Shown: one piece after another, positions 14,615-21,063 of the stretch
How the letters are laid out: each line of letters starts with the position of its first letter
Position numbering within the stretch: position 1 is the stretch's first letter
Position numbers and translations under genes: made by a program
The notes under the pieces: generated by a model
What the model was told of the DNA's origin: nothing
Databases searched by the model: none
What the model saw: only the letters and a program-made list of their open reading frames with translations
DNA from: a virus
DNA length: 21,128 nucleotides
Direction: 5' to 3' (one strand)
IMG/VR virus record: IMGVR_UViG_3300020411_003556
Coordinates: 1 to 21,128 of that record

Positions 14615-15409
14615 TTAGTACCCACCGCTCGGAGAGGATACTGTTAGCGTAGCGTAATTAGACGATGTCAGCTCAGATGTCGCTGAAGAAATACGGTGAT
14701 ACATCAACATGCGACCATAAGGCTCAAAACGTCCCTCTGCTGTTCCGACTGAGTTGATAATGATCACTCCGTAACTTGCTTTGTCGCCTGTTGTAGAGCC
14801 TTCTAGGGCCTTAATAATACTAGGAGCAGGAAGCAGGGCATATGTCTCATTAGATAGTAATGCTGAACCAGTCCATTTGACTAACGGTAATCGGCTAGTA
14901 ACAGTTAAAGCACCAGATACAGTACCGTAAAGTTGAACATAGCGAATGACTTCTAAATTGACGCTATAAGGTAGCTTTTGCCACTGAGAAGAACTAATTG
15001 TAAAATAAAAAATTCCAGGCTGTAACTGCAAAAATTTTTCATCAATATCAGTATTAACGATGTCGTTTTGATAAGCAAAACCGCTATCTGTTAAGGGTAT
15101 TGGTTGCTTATTAGCATTTAAGACACCTATCGAAATATATTTATCTGTATGCTTGTTTAGAAGATTTTTAGTGATTCGAATATCTGATTCTCCTAGACTC
15201 TGAACTTTGAAGTAAATCGTATTGGTTCCCACCTCAGTACCGATATGACCGGTGATACGAGTATTTAAGTTATCAACAGAACCTAAATCTTTTGCTTTTG
15301 ATATGGAATTGAATTTAACATGCTCAAGCCTAAGAAAAGAGGGGGAAGTTTTACTGCTCCCCCCGTAAGAATCAGATATTTTATTTAAAGATGTCGTTAC
15401 CGAGGTCAT
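14615..15409 (-). CDS. Hypothetical beta-rich virion protein, probably tail
   Basis: 264 residues, Ser/Thr-rich and beta-strand rich (TSRLPLVKWTGSALLSNE, ASYGVIIINSVGTAEGRFEPYGR). No membrane segment. It is the upstream partner of the tail-fibre-like gene, with 58 nt between them, which suggests a tail or receptor-binding component. I do not recognise the family. The ATG at 15409 has no ribosome site at normal distance; the AAGGA upstream is positioned instead for a 4-codon ORF whose stop overlaps this start (ATGA). Confidence 0.78.
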   Translation of the reverse strand: MTSVTTSLNKISDSYGGSSKTSPSFLRLEHVKFNSISKAKDLGSVDNLNTRITGHIGTEVGTNTIYFKVQSLGESDIRITKNLLNKHTDKYISIGVLNANKQPIPLTDSGFAYQNDIVNTDIDEKFLQLQPGIFYFTISSSQWQKLPYSVNLEVIRYVQLYGTVSGALTVTSRLPLVKWTGSALLSNETYALLPAPSIIKALEGSTTGDKASYGVIIINSVGTAEGRFEPYGRMLMYHRISSATSELTSSNYATLTVSSPSGGY

Positions 15410-15420
15410 TGAGTCGGCAT
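15406..15420 (-). CDS. Four-codon leader ORF coupled to the 15409 gene
   Basis: On the minus strand, ATG CCG ACT CAA TGA encodes Met-Pro-Thr-Gln. AAGGA (15426-15430) sits 5 nt before its ATG, an ideal spacing, while it is 16 nt before the main gene's ATG. The TGA overlaps the main ATG as ATGA. This is the geometry for stop-start coupled translation. Chance is possible in 15 nt, and a one-base sequence error could also create it. Confidence 0.45.
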   Translation of the reverse strand: MPTQ

Positions 15421-15459
15421 AAAAGTCCTTCTTTACTTGAATCTTACTCGATATAGGAA

Positions 15460-15576
15460 GTCAGGGGACGCCACACGATAGCTAGTCGCCTGGCGTTATG
15501 TTAAAGACTTAAAGAAACTACAAAAATTTAAGTCGCCCTGATCAATTAGTCCCTGACGTAGTTCTTCTTCGGGACT
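15460..15576. ncRNA. Structured intergenic region, possible RNA element
   Basis: Most of the 170-nt gap between the endonuclease and tail genes can fold. ACGCCA/TGGCGT (15468-15473, 15491-15496) and GACTTAAA/TTTAAGTC (15506-15513, 15527-15534) are local hairpins. GTCAGGG/CCCTGAC (15460-15466, 15551-15557) is a 7-bp long-range pair enclosing both, making a multibranch junction. AGTCCC (15548-15553) can instead pair with GGGACT (15571-15576), which excludes the long-range pair. All stems are perfect. It is not a tRNA (no T-loop motif) and I found no group I intron core. The strand of action is unknown; minus is favoured because both flanking genes are minus. Confidence 0.5.
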
Positions 15577-15579
15577 GAC

Positions 15580-16152
15580 TTAGCGTAACTTCTTTTTCAT
15601 GGAGTAGTGCAAGCAGGGTTGAATCGTGTCTATTAGTGTTTCTAATGCTTCTCGTCCTAAGACCAGTTCAATAGTGGATACTTGGTTGCAGCGAGGAGAT
15701 GCTTTTATATTCCAATAGTCTTGTAACCAACGAGATATGATGATGTATTCCTCGTCAGAGTATCTTCCTTTAATAGAGCCTTTACGCCCAATGACTTTCC
15801 CTTGATCTATCCATAAGGCAGTTAAACCGTGAATACCCGCGATTTTTAATACATCATTAGATATATATTTTTCATCTTTTGGGTACAACAGTTCATAAAC
15901 TCTCCAAAGATGATCGCTTTGAAGCCTAAACCTCTCCCTGTCGTAATAAGTGTCAGTTGCTATGCGATCCCAAAAGACTTCTACTTTGCTGACATGCAAC
16001 TTACGTAGAGTCCTTAATTGGTGATCTAAATATGTTTTATCAACCTCGGATCTAGATATTTCTAGCCAAGGTCTTTTCTTGATTCCTTTGAGTTCTATCT
16101 TCCCTTTGCCCAAGCTGTAGCTCAGTACGCGCACTACGAATCGAGCTTGCAT
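15580..16152 (-). CDS. LAGLIDADG-type endonuclease, degenerate second half
   Basis: 190 residues. It aligns by eye with the upstream ORF: RFRLQSDHLWRVYELLYP (75-91) with RFRVSTNKLRPIHNLLYP, then ALWIDQG (112-118) with AWMWAEG, then ISRWLQ with VSRWLE. It is therefore a second, diverged copy of the same domain. Its first motif (about 3-18, VVRVLSYSLGKGK) has Lys where the catalytic Asp belongs, while D116 in the second motif is kept. Either it is a separate subunit, with its own AGGAG (about 9 nt before ATG 16152), or the C-terminal half of a monomeric enzyme separated by a frameshift. It overlaps the upstream ORF by 101 nt. Confidence 0.7.
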   Translation of the reverse strand: MQARFVVRVLSYSLGKGKIELKGIKKRPWLEISRSEVDKTYLDHQLRTLRKLHVSKVEVFWDRIATDTYYDRERFRLQSDHLWRVYELLYPKDEKYISNDVLKIAGIHGLTALWIDQGKVIGRKGSIKGRYSDEEYIIISRWLQDYWNIKASPRCNQVSTIELVLGREALETLIDTIQPCLHYSMKKKLR

Positions 16153-16762
16153 TCCATTCTTCTCCTGTAAATAGATGCTTTCTAGAGTTGGGGGCGTAAG
16201 GGTAAAGAGTTGATTTAATTTTGTCTGCTTGTTCTTTCTCGAAAACTAGTCGAGGTCTGATGTAATAGTGATTAAGAGATGAACTAGCTCCTGTCAAGGT
16301 CTCAAGCCAACGAGATACTAATCGTGCTTCTTCTTCCGTGTTGCCAACTCTCGCAAGACTGACGATACCTGAATCAAGCATCCTCATACCTTCTGCCCAC
16401 ATCCATGCTGCAGCTTCTCCTCCTAGAAGATCTAATGCTGCTTTTGTAATCTGTCTTTCCCCTCGAGGGTACAAAAGGTTGTGAATAGGTCTTAATTTAT
16501 TGGTTGAAACACGAAAGCGAAGGATAGGAGTTGTCTGCCCATTAGCTCTTGGAGCTGTTTTATAGGGAACAATTTTCGCCTTTGTTGGAATGAATTGCCT
16601 GAATTCTGCAACTTTTTCTTCCAGAAAAGCCGACTCAGATGGACCAGCTGTAAGAGTTAGTTGAACATATCCCCCTCCAGGAGTGCGATAAGAAACAAGG
16701 CTGCCATCTGCAAGTAATAATCCAAGTAATCCTCGAACGTCTATTGCGTCCAAAAGTTTCAC
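16052..16762 (-). CDS. LAGLIDADG-type homing endonuclease, first half
   Basis: 236 residues from a GTG. Two LAGLIDADG-like motifs are visible: RGLLGLLLADG (10-20, acidic D19) and GEAAAWMWAEGMR (115-127, acidic E124). These helices form the dimer core and carry the metal-binding acids that cut both DNA strands. Between them lie strands of the DNA-binding face (VQLTLTAG, ILRFRVSTNKLRPIHNLLYP). The first ~205 residues are domain-like; the last ~30, overlapping the next ORF, look out of frame. No intron or intein surrounds it, so it appears free-standing between tail and capsid genes. It diverges from the capsid gene across a shared intergenic region. Confidence 0.75.
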   Translation of the reverse strand: MKLLDAIDVRGLLGLLLADGSLVSYRTPGGGYVQLTLTAGPSESAFLEEKVAEFRQFIPTKAKIVPYKTAPRANGQTTPILRFRVSTNKLRPIHNLLYPRGERQITKAALDLLGGEAAAWMWAEGMRMLDSGIVSLARVGNTEEEARLVSRWLETLTGASSSLNHYYIRPRLVFEKEQADKIKSTLYPYAPNSRKHLFTGEEWNASSIRSARTELQLGQREDRTQRNQEKTLARNI

Positions 16763-16787
16763 CCTACGTACTTCATTTATAGTAGTG

Positions 16788-16808
16788 ATGACACGTCGAT
16801 AGTGTCAT
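16788..16808. promoter_or_regulatory. Operator-like inverted repeat between divergent genes
   Basis: ATGACAC (16788-16794), 7-nt spacer, GTGTCAT (16802-16808): a perfect 7-bp dyad. It sits between two possible -10 elements, TATAAA on the minus strand (16776-16781) facing the endonuclease gene and TATAAG on the plus strand (16817-16822) facing the capsid gene. A dimeric regulator could bind here, or the RNA could form a hairpin in the capsid leader. The -10 calls are weak because no good -35 is seen. Confidence 0.45.
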
Positions 16809-16842
16809 TAAATTTCTATAAGCTACGGAGTGATTGCGATCC

Positions 16843-17985
16843 ATGTGGATTGACAACGATTTTCCAAAGCTGTTAGGCGCTGAGCTTTATAGGCCCCATC
16901 CCGGTTATGTGATCGAGATGGCTGTAGAGCCAGTAGTGGTACACGATTTCGCTAAACAGCCGGGCCAAACGGTCCAGCTTGATCGTTATAGATTCTGGGG
17001 CAATCCTGGTAATAAGGATTCCAGAGAGCGTACAGCGGATCAAACACTCGGTACAGCATCTAGCCGCAATATTGTTAAAGACAAGGTTCTCGTAACCTTA
17101 AAAGAGTACACAGGTCCTGCCGATCCAACAGATGCGACATCTCCTAGTACTTTCAAGGTTGCAAGAGAGACTCTCTTAACAGCACAACGTCTACTTTTAG
17201 ACACAGGTAACCTCAACGTTTTTCACCAGAGCATCGGGTCCTTGACCCTTTTGGATGATTACAGACGTTGGCGTGACAGGGTTTTCGCTGATGAGCTATT
17301 CAAAGCGGAAGCTAACGGAGAAGCAACAGATAGCCAAGGTGGATACTTCTACCCTGGTAGCAAAGCTAAGTCTGGTTCTGCTCCATTTATTAGTTATGCA
17401 GCAGGCTCCTCAGGTAAGTTCGACGTAAAGACAGACTTACTTCAGGTTGTTAAGGACATGCGTAAGCGCAACGTCCCAACTTTTGCTGATGGCTATTACA
17501 GATGTATTGCTGATCCAACAGCGATGATGCATCTGCGCCAGAACGAGGCGTTCAGAGAAATAGCTCGCTATGCAGGAAACGGAATGGTTAATCCACTCCA
17601 GCCTGAGCAAGCTCCTAACGCTAACTTCTTCCAAGGTATGGGTCCTGCTTATGGACAAGCTGGATTTGTAGCTGGTCAGCCGGTGATGCCAACCGGATTT
17701 TTGTTTGAGGGCGTAAGATGGTTCGAATCAACCAACTTGCCTGAGAAATCCTTACAGGTAACAATCACTGACGCGAGCATCACTAACACAGTGACAACCG
17801 CTGCTCCTATGCTCTTCTTTGGCCCTCAGGCTATTGGTGTAGGTATTGGTGGTAACAACGCTCAAATTCTTCTCAATAATAATGATGATTTTTCGCGCTT
17901 CATCATTATGATTTGGTCCCTCTTTGCTGGTTTCGAAATTCTTAATAAGGACTTCGTAACTTGTGCCTTCAGTTTCGTTTACTAA
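16843..17985 (+). CDS. Major capsid protein
   Basis: 380 residues from ATG 16843. A TTG at 16834 would add three residues but lies only 3 nt after GGAG, too close; ATG is 12 nt away. The N-terminal part includes GQTVQLDRYRFWG (about 40-52), a likely extended strand. The middle has YYRCIADPTAMMHLRQNEAFREIARYAG (about 222-249), which resembles N4-gp56-type/HK97-fold capsid proteins, where this segment follows a conserved hydrophobic-aspartate/proline core. The C-terminal region is beta-rich and hydrophobic with GPQAIGVGIGGN. Codons are regular and GC is slightly higher than in neighbours, fitting high expression. A decoration-like gene follows 12 nt later. Family placement is from pattern only. 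Confidence 0.82.
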   Translation: MWIDNDFPKLLGAELYRPHPGYVIEMAVEPVVVHDFAKQPGQTVQLDRYRFWGNPGNKDSRERTADQTLGTASSRNIVKDKVLVTLKEYTGPADPTDATSPSTFKVARETLLTAQRLLLDTGNLNVFHQSIGSLTLLDDYRRWRDRVFADELFKAEANGEATDSQGGYFYPGSKAKSGSAPFISYAAGSSGKFDVKTDLLQVVKDMRKRNVPTFADGYYRCIADPTAMMHLRQNEAFREIARYAGNGMVNPLQPEQAPNANFFQGMGPAYGQAGFVAGQPVMPTGFLFEGVRWFESTNLPEKSLQVTITDASITNTVTTAAPMLFFGPQAIGVGIGGNNAQILLNNNDDFSRFIIMIWSLFAGFEILNKDFVTCAFSFVY

Positions 17986-17997
17986 GGTATTAATCAC

Positions 17998-18642
17998 ATG
18001 GCAAAGAAAATCTTTCCCGGCAACTGGGTTGCCCAACTAAGTAGCTACCAAGGTCAAGGCGTTGTGTCTGAGCCTGGTCGTGTTTACTATCAGAAGACAG
18101 GTTACGCACTAGTTGATTCAACTGGTGGTACATCTTTTGACGTCGTTATTCCTAGCCCAGACCTCAGAGGAGACGACAAAGCTCGTGCAGATATCACAGG
18201 ATTAACAGTGCCAGCTGGCGCTAATGTTTACTCTGTTGGTATTCGTGTACCTGACGTTCGTAAGGACAAAGGAGTTGGAACAGCTACTTCTGGTCTTGTT
18301 GGAACTAACACCAACAGATTGAAAGTTGCTGATGCTATCGGAAACGACGCAACAATTACAACTACTAAAGTTGCTTCTAACTCTGCAGATCTTGCAGTAG
18401 CTAGTACAACTATTGCTCCTGGAACTTCAGTAACTGGTCTTGTTACAGCGGCTACCTTGGCTGGTGCTGAGACTCTTAAGGTCTACGTAACTGACAGTAC
18501 AGGAACATCTGCAGGTTCTGCTTTGACTTCAACTGCAAGCGGTGGTACATACCTCATCGTTACTGTTTCATACTTTGTTGATGATGCAGTACCTAACAGT
18601 GAGGATGTTGGCACTCCATTCGTAGTCGAGCAAGGCGCATAG
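17998..18642 (+). CDS. Head decoration-like structural protein
   Basis: 214 residues, beta-rich, strongly Thr/Ala/Gly/Val with few Cys or aromatic residues. About 1-95 forms one domain (ARADITGLTVPAGANVYSVGIRVPD), and 100-205 is a Thr/Ser/Ala-rich, Ig-like or jellyroll-like domain. A good ribosome site (AAGGT, 10 nt before ATG) and a strong terminator right after it imply high copy number. Immediately following the capsid gene is the classic place for a decoration or capsid-stabilising protein. No specific family motif is seen. Confidence 0.65.
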   Translation: MAKKIFPGNWVAQLSSYQGQGVVSEPGRVYYQKTGYALVDSTGGTSFDVVIPSPDLRGDDKARADITGLTVPAGANVYSVGIRVPDVRKDKGVGTATSGLVGTNTNRLKVADAIGNDATITTTKVASNSADLAVASTTIAPGTSVTGLVTAATLAGAETLKVYVTDSTGTSAGSALTSTASGGTYLIVTVSYFVDDAVPNSEDVGTPFVVEQGA

Positions 18643-18672
18643 TTGGATTAATTAGTTTTTATCCCTACAATG

Positions 18673-18703
18673 AAGGACATCTGGTATCGGATGTCCTTTT
18701 TTT
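18673..18703 (+). terminator. Rho-independent terminator after decoration gene
   Basis: AAGGACATC (18673-18681), 8-nt loop, GATGTCCTT (18690-18698), continuing into a run of seven T (18697-18703). A 9-bp perfect stem. It ends the capsid-decoration unit and lies just 5 nt before the next ATG (18709). An upstream ATG at 18670 would make the terminator part of that gene, so it is unlikely to be the true start. Confidence 0.92.
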
Positions 18704-18708
18704 GTGTT

Positions 18709-19140
18709 ATGACGCTTTATCAAAATCAAAAGACTGGTCAAATTGTTGAATTCATATCCCATCACGACAAGGATTGGGCAATGGTCAAGAACAATGCAGG
18801 CCAAGTTGTTTATGTAGCATTAGCTGACTTGGTTTCTTACGAGGCTGGCAAAGGCCGTACAGGACAAACTATTGAACCACAGACAGCGGAAGACCATAAA
18901 GATGAAGACAAGATGCCTGAAAGTGTTATTCCTGTAGATACTCGATTAAACGTCAATGCGGCGACAGCAGAGAATATTGCTAAAGCTGTAAAAGGTATTG
19001 GTTACGCTACGGCTAAGAAAATAGTAGAGCTTAGATTATCTCTCCCTGGGGAGAGGTTTAAAAATTTAGACCAACTCAAAAAGATTAGTAGAGTCGATTG
19101 GGATACTATTATTGCAGAAGATCTGATCTACGTTGCATAA
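18709..19140 (+). CDS. HhH (ComEA-like) domain protein, probable head-tail component
   Basis: 143 residues from ATG 18709; starting at 18670 would put a terminator hairpin inside the gene. Residues 1-45 look like a small SH3-like beta barrel (KTGQIVEFISHHDKDWAMVK, AGQVVYVALADLVSYE). About 46-78 is a polar linker. Residues 79-143 are a double helix-hairpin-helix of the ComEA type: RLNVNAATAENIAKAVKGIG, then AKKIVELR, then F-K-N-L-D-Q-L. HhH pairs bind DNA backbone non-specifically, or serve as a scaffold. Placed between decoration and connector genes, it is probably a head-completion or neck protein touching DNA near the portal, not a DNA-uptake protein. Translation must use read-through transcripts past the adjacent terminator. 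Confidence 0.8.
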   Translation: MTLYQNQKTGQIVEFISHHDKDWAMVKNNAGQVVYVALADLVSYEAGKGRTGQTIEPQTAEDHKDEDKMPESVIPVDTRLNVNAATAENIAKAVKGIGYATAKKIVELRLSLPGERFKNLDQLKKISRVDWDTIIAEDLIYVA

Positions 19141-19178
19141 TTCCCGTACAATAAAGAATAGGTTGCATTTACTAGCCA

Positions 19179-19664
19179 TTGGAGCTTAACGACTACGACA
19201 AAAGCCGTTGTCGGTTTCATTTGGGCTACAACACCGGAGCTAACCTCCCAGCTGGCGATATTGCCAGAGTGGAAGAAGCTATGGCTCGTATCCCGGATTC
19301 TTATTTCTATAACCGGACAACCGAGCACTTGGATCGCTGTGACAAGGCCTACAAGGTTTCACAGATATTCAAGACAGAATCACAGCCACAACCCAGCCGA
19401 ATACAGCGAATTGTAGGAGACTCTAATAGAGCGATCTATCAGTCGGATCCCATCAAGGCTGCTAAGGATTACTGGGAAGTATATTTACGTGAAGTCGATC
19501 AATTAGCAGAAACATTATATGTTGCTAATTACAGGCGTAGTGACGTGAGACGTTATGCCTTCGAAAGATCTGGCTCAGAGTTTATTATGGCTGTAAAGGG
19601 ACCAGCAGATACAGCGGTTGGAACCAGAGTCTCGCAAGCTGTTGGCTCAATGAACTGGAGGTAA
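19179..19664 (+). CDS. Probable head-tail connector/adaptor protein
   Basis: 161 residues from TTG 19179. An in-frame stop lies 6 nt upstream, so TTG is the first possible start; the residues directly after it (ELNDYDKSRCRFHLGYN) look like a true N-terminus. The body is helical and charged (IARVEEAMARIPDSYFYNRT, AAKDYWEVYLREVDQLAETL), with a C-terminal mixed region. Phage head-tail adaptors are often helical proteins of this size at this place. No family motif confirms it. A 38-nt gap precedes it with only a weak AGG. Confidence 0.6.
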   Translation: MELNDYDKSRCRFHLGYNTGANLPAGDIARVEEAMARIPDSYFYNRTTEHLDRCDKAYKVSQIFKTESQPQPSRIQRIVGDSNRAIYQSDPIKAAKDYWEVYLREVDQLAETLYVANYRRSDVRRYAFERSGSEFIMAVKGPADTAVGTRVSQAVGSMNWR

Positions 19665-19666
19665 CT

Positions 19667-20536
19667 ATGGCACGACTACCTAAAGGATTAAATCCTAATG
19701 AATTTGTTACAACGAATCCTATAAGTGACATAGGACAGAGATGGCGTAAAGACGCTTTATCTTCTGAGGAATATAATGCTAGCGCCAATCTTGAAGGCCC
19801 TGGAATGGGCGGCTGGACTACGCACGTCACGAAAGGTGCGCAGGAAAGTGCTTTAAAGGCGATGGCTGATCAATATATGACTCAAGCTAACGGTGCTTCT
19901 TTTACTCCTTTCGACGTTAATACAGTTCCTTCTGATGGAACATTCAGCCAAGGCAACACAACTCCATTTAAATCTCAACTTAATAGAAGTGCGGCTTTAG
20001 GCGACGTTCAAAATGTGATTGGGGATGGTAACAGAAAATCAACATTTGGATTAGCACAATCTGGCATTAACATGCAGCCAGAGATAGGAGTTACCCAGAG
20101 TAAGACAGGAGTAAAACCAGCAAGACCTTTAGAAGAAGGTAATGCTCCTAAGAAAATGAATGATTTTGTTGCTGCTTTAAATCTGGAGAAAGAAACACCA
20201 ACTGGATTAACAACATACAATGCTCCGAATGCAGCAGAATTCTTGATGAAGCATAAGCCTTCAATAGAGAAGAAGGCGAGAAAAGAAGCCAAACAGGACA
20301 AGCCAAAAGTGGTTGGCGAACCTTGGGAGGGGCCAATGGAAGGTAGACCTAAGGGAGGTGGTAGAGGCAAAGAATTTGAAGGAGGTAATGCAGGATCAGA
20401 TTGGTGGTATAGCCCAGAAGTTGGAGGTAGAGGCAAAGAGCCTGTCGCAGAAGGGAGGCCTAGGAAGACAAAAGCCAACCGCAGAGATAATCAACAGTGG
20501 CCTCCCATACAACTCTTTAGTGGAGGTATAGGTTAA
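19667..20536 (+). CDS. Hypothetical virion protein, disordered and basic C-terminus
   Basis: 289 residues. Good ribosome site (GGAGGT, 4 nt before ATG), 2 nt after the preceding stop. No recognised domain. Residues 1-75 contain short helices; about 75-170 is low in hydrophobic residues; from about 195 it is Lys/Gly/Arg/Pro-rich, with a near repeat (GGGRGKEF / VGGRGKEP) separated by SDWWYSPE. The end is basic (RPRKTKANRR). This looks largely disordered, as in neck or minor head proteins that bind DNA or RNA non-specifically. Its stop shares one base with the next ATG. Confidence 0.75.
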   Translation: MARLPKGLNPNEFVTTNPISDIGQRWRKDALSSEEYNASANLEGPGMGGWTTHVTKGAQESALKAMADQYMTQANGASFTPFDVNTVPSDGTFSQGNTTPFKSQLNRSAALGDVQNVIGDGNRKSTFGLAQSGINMQPEIGVTQSKTGVKPARPLEEGNAPKKMNDFVAALNLEKETPTGLTTYNAPNAAEFLMKHKPSIEKKARKEAKQDKPKVVGEPWEGPMEGRPKGGGRGKEFEGGNAGSDWWYSPEVGGRGKEPVAEGRPRKTKANRRDNQQWPPIQLFSGGIG

Positions 20537-21030
20537 TGTCATTTGCGACTCCTAGCGGCGATAGTGGACAACGACCTAGAAAGAGATCAGGGAGCATGGT
20601 TCCCGATCACTTGAAACATCGTTCTGGACCAATCAGGGCAACGAGGTATAACGAGTGGTATGAAAATACCCCTCAGGTGCGTAAAACTGCTCGTGACTTA
20701 TCTGCTAGCAGAGGCGGGGTTCCCAATAATCCAATGAATGTTGAATCATTCAGGCCTGCGGACGACACAGTAGTGAGAACGAATGTATACAGAGACGCGG
20801 AACAAGTAGGGACACAAGAAGGGCCTGTTAGGACTAAGCCTGATCAAACAGGTGGTCGTTTTAAGCCCCCTCATATAAGGAAAGAGAGGGAAGGAAAGAT
20901 TAAACCTAATAAAGCACAGAAAGGAACAAGAATGGCTCCAGGTCCTTTAGGTTCTGGTCCACAGAGAAATGTTGCTCCTGAACCCGATGGTTTTGAGAGC
21001 TTCGAGAACTTTGAGACTCCGTTCTTTTAA
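20536..21030 (+). CDS. Hypothetical basic, Pro/Gly-rich protein
   Basis: 164 residues, almost without hydrophobic core: Arg/Lys/Pro/Gly/Asn rich with an acidic-aromatic tail (FESFENFETPFF). Its ATG overlaps the previous stop (TAATG), and both genes encode similar basic, unstructured sequence. They may be partners or a split of one long disordered protein. Function is unknown; position in the head-tail module suggests a minor virion component. Confidence 0.7.
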   Translation: MSFATPSGDSGQRPRKRSGSMVPDHLKHRSGPIRATRYNEWYENTPQVRKTARDLSASRGGVPNNPMNVESFRPADDTVVRTNVYRDAEQVGTQEGPVRTKPDQTGGRFKPPHIRKEREGKIKPNKAQKGTRMAPGPLGSGPQRNVAPEPDGFESFENFETPFF

Positions 21031-21063
21031 TTTCTTTAAAATCTAACTAGATGAGGTATTAAC

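Noticed and set aside
15460-15557. Possible tRNA suggested by the 7-bp closing stem
   Set aside because: No T-loop GTTCRA, no 5-bp anticodon stem with a 7-nt loop, and the length of 98 nt does not fit on either strand.
15410-16833. Group I intron or intein hosting the endonuclease
   Set aside because: Flanking genes are complete and on different strands, no exon halves join, and no P7/GACTA core or intein splice blocks are seen. Free-standing insertion fits better.
17719-17734. GGTTCGAATC, a tRNA T-arm-like or attachment-site-like string
   Set aside because: It is within the capsid gene coding for Trp-Phe-Glu-Ser, there is no acceptor, anticodon or D arm around it, and no integrase in the window.
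18670-18708. Upstream ATG at 18670 for the HhH protein
   Set aside because: The 13 extra codons are exactly the terminator hairpin and its T run, and they give an unlikely peptide; ATG 18709 is preferred.
20008-20478. 156-codon Pro/Ser-rich minus-strand open frame
   Set aside because: Antisense shadow of the Gly/Lys-rich gene 19667-20536, which has a strong ribosome site and correct spacing to both neighbours.
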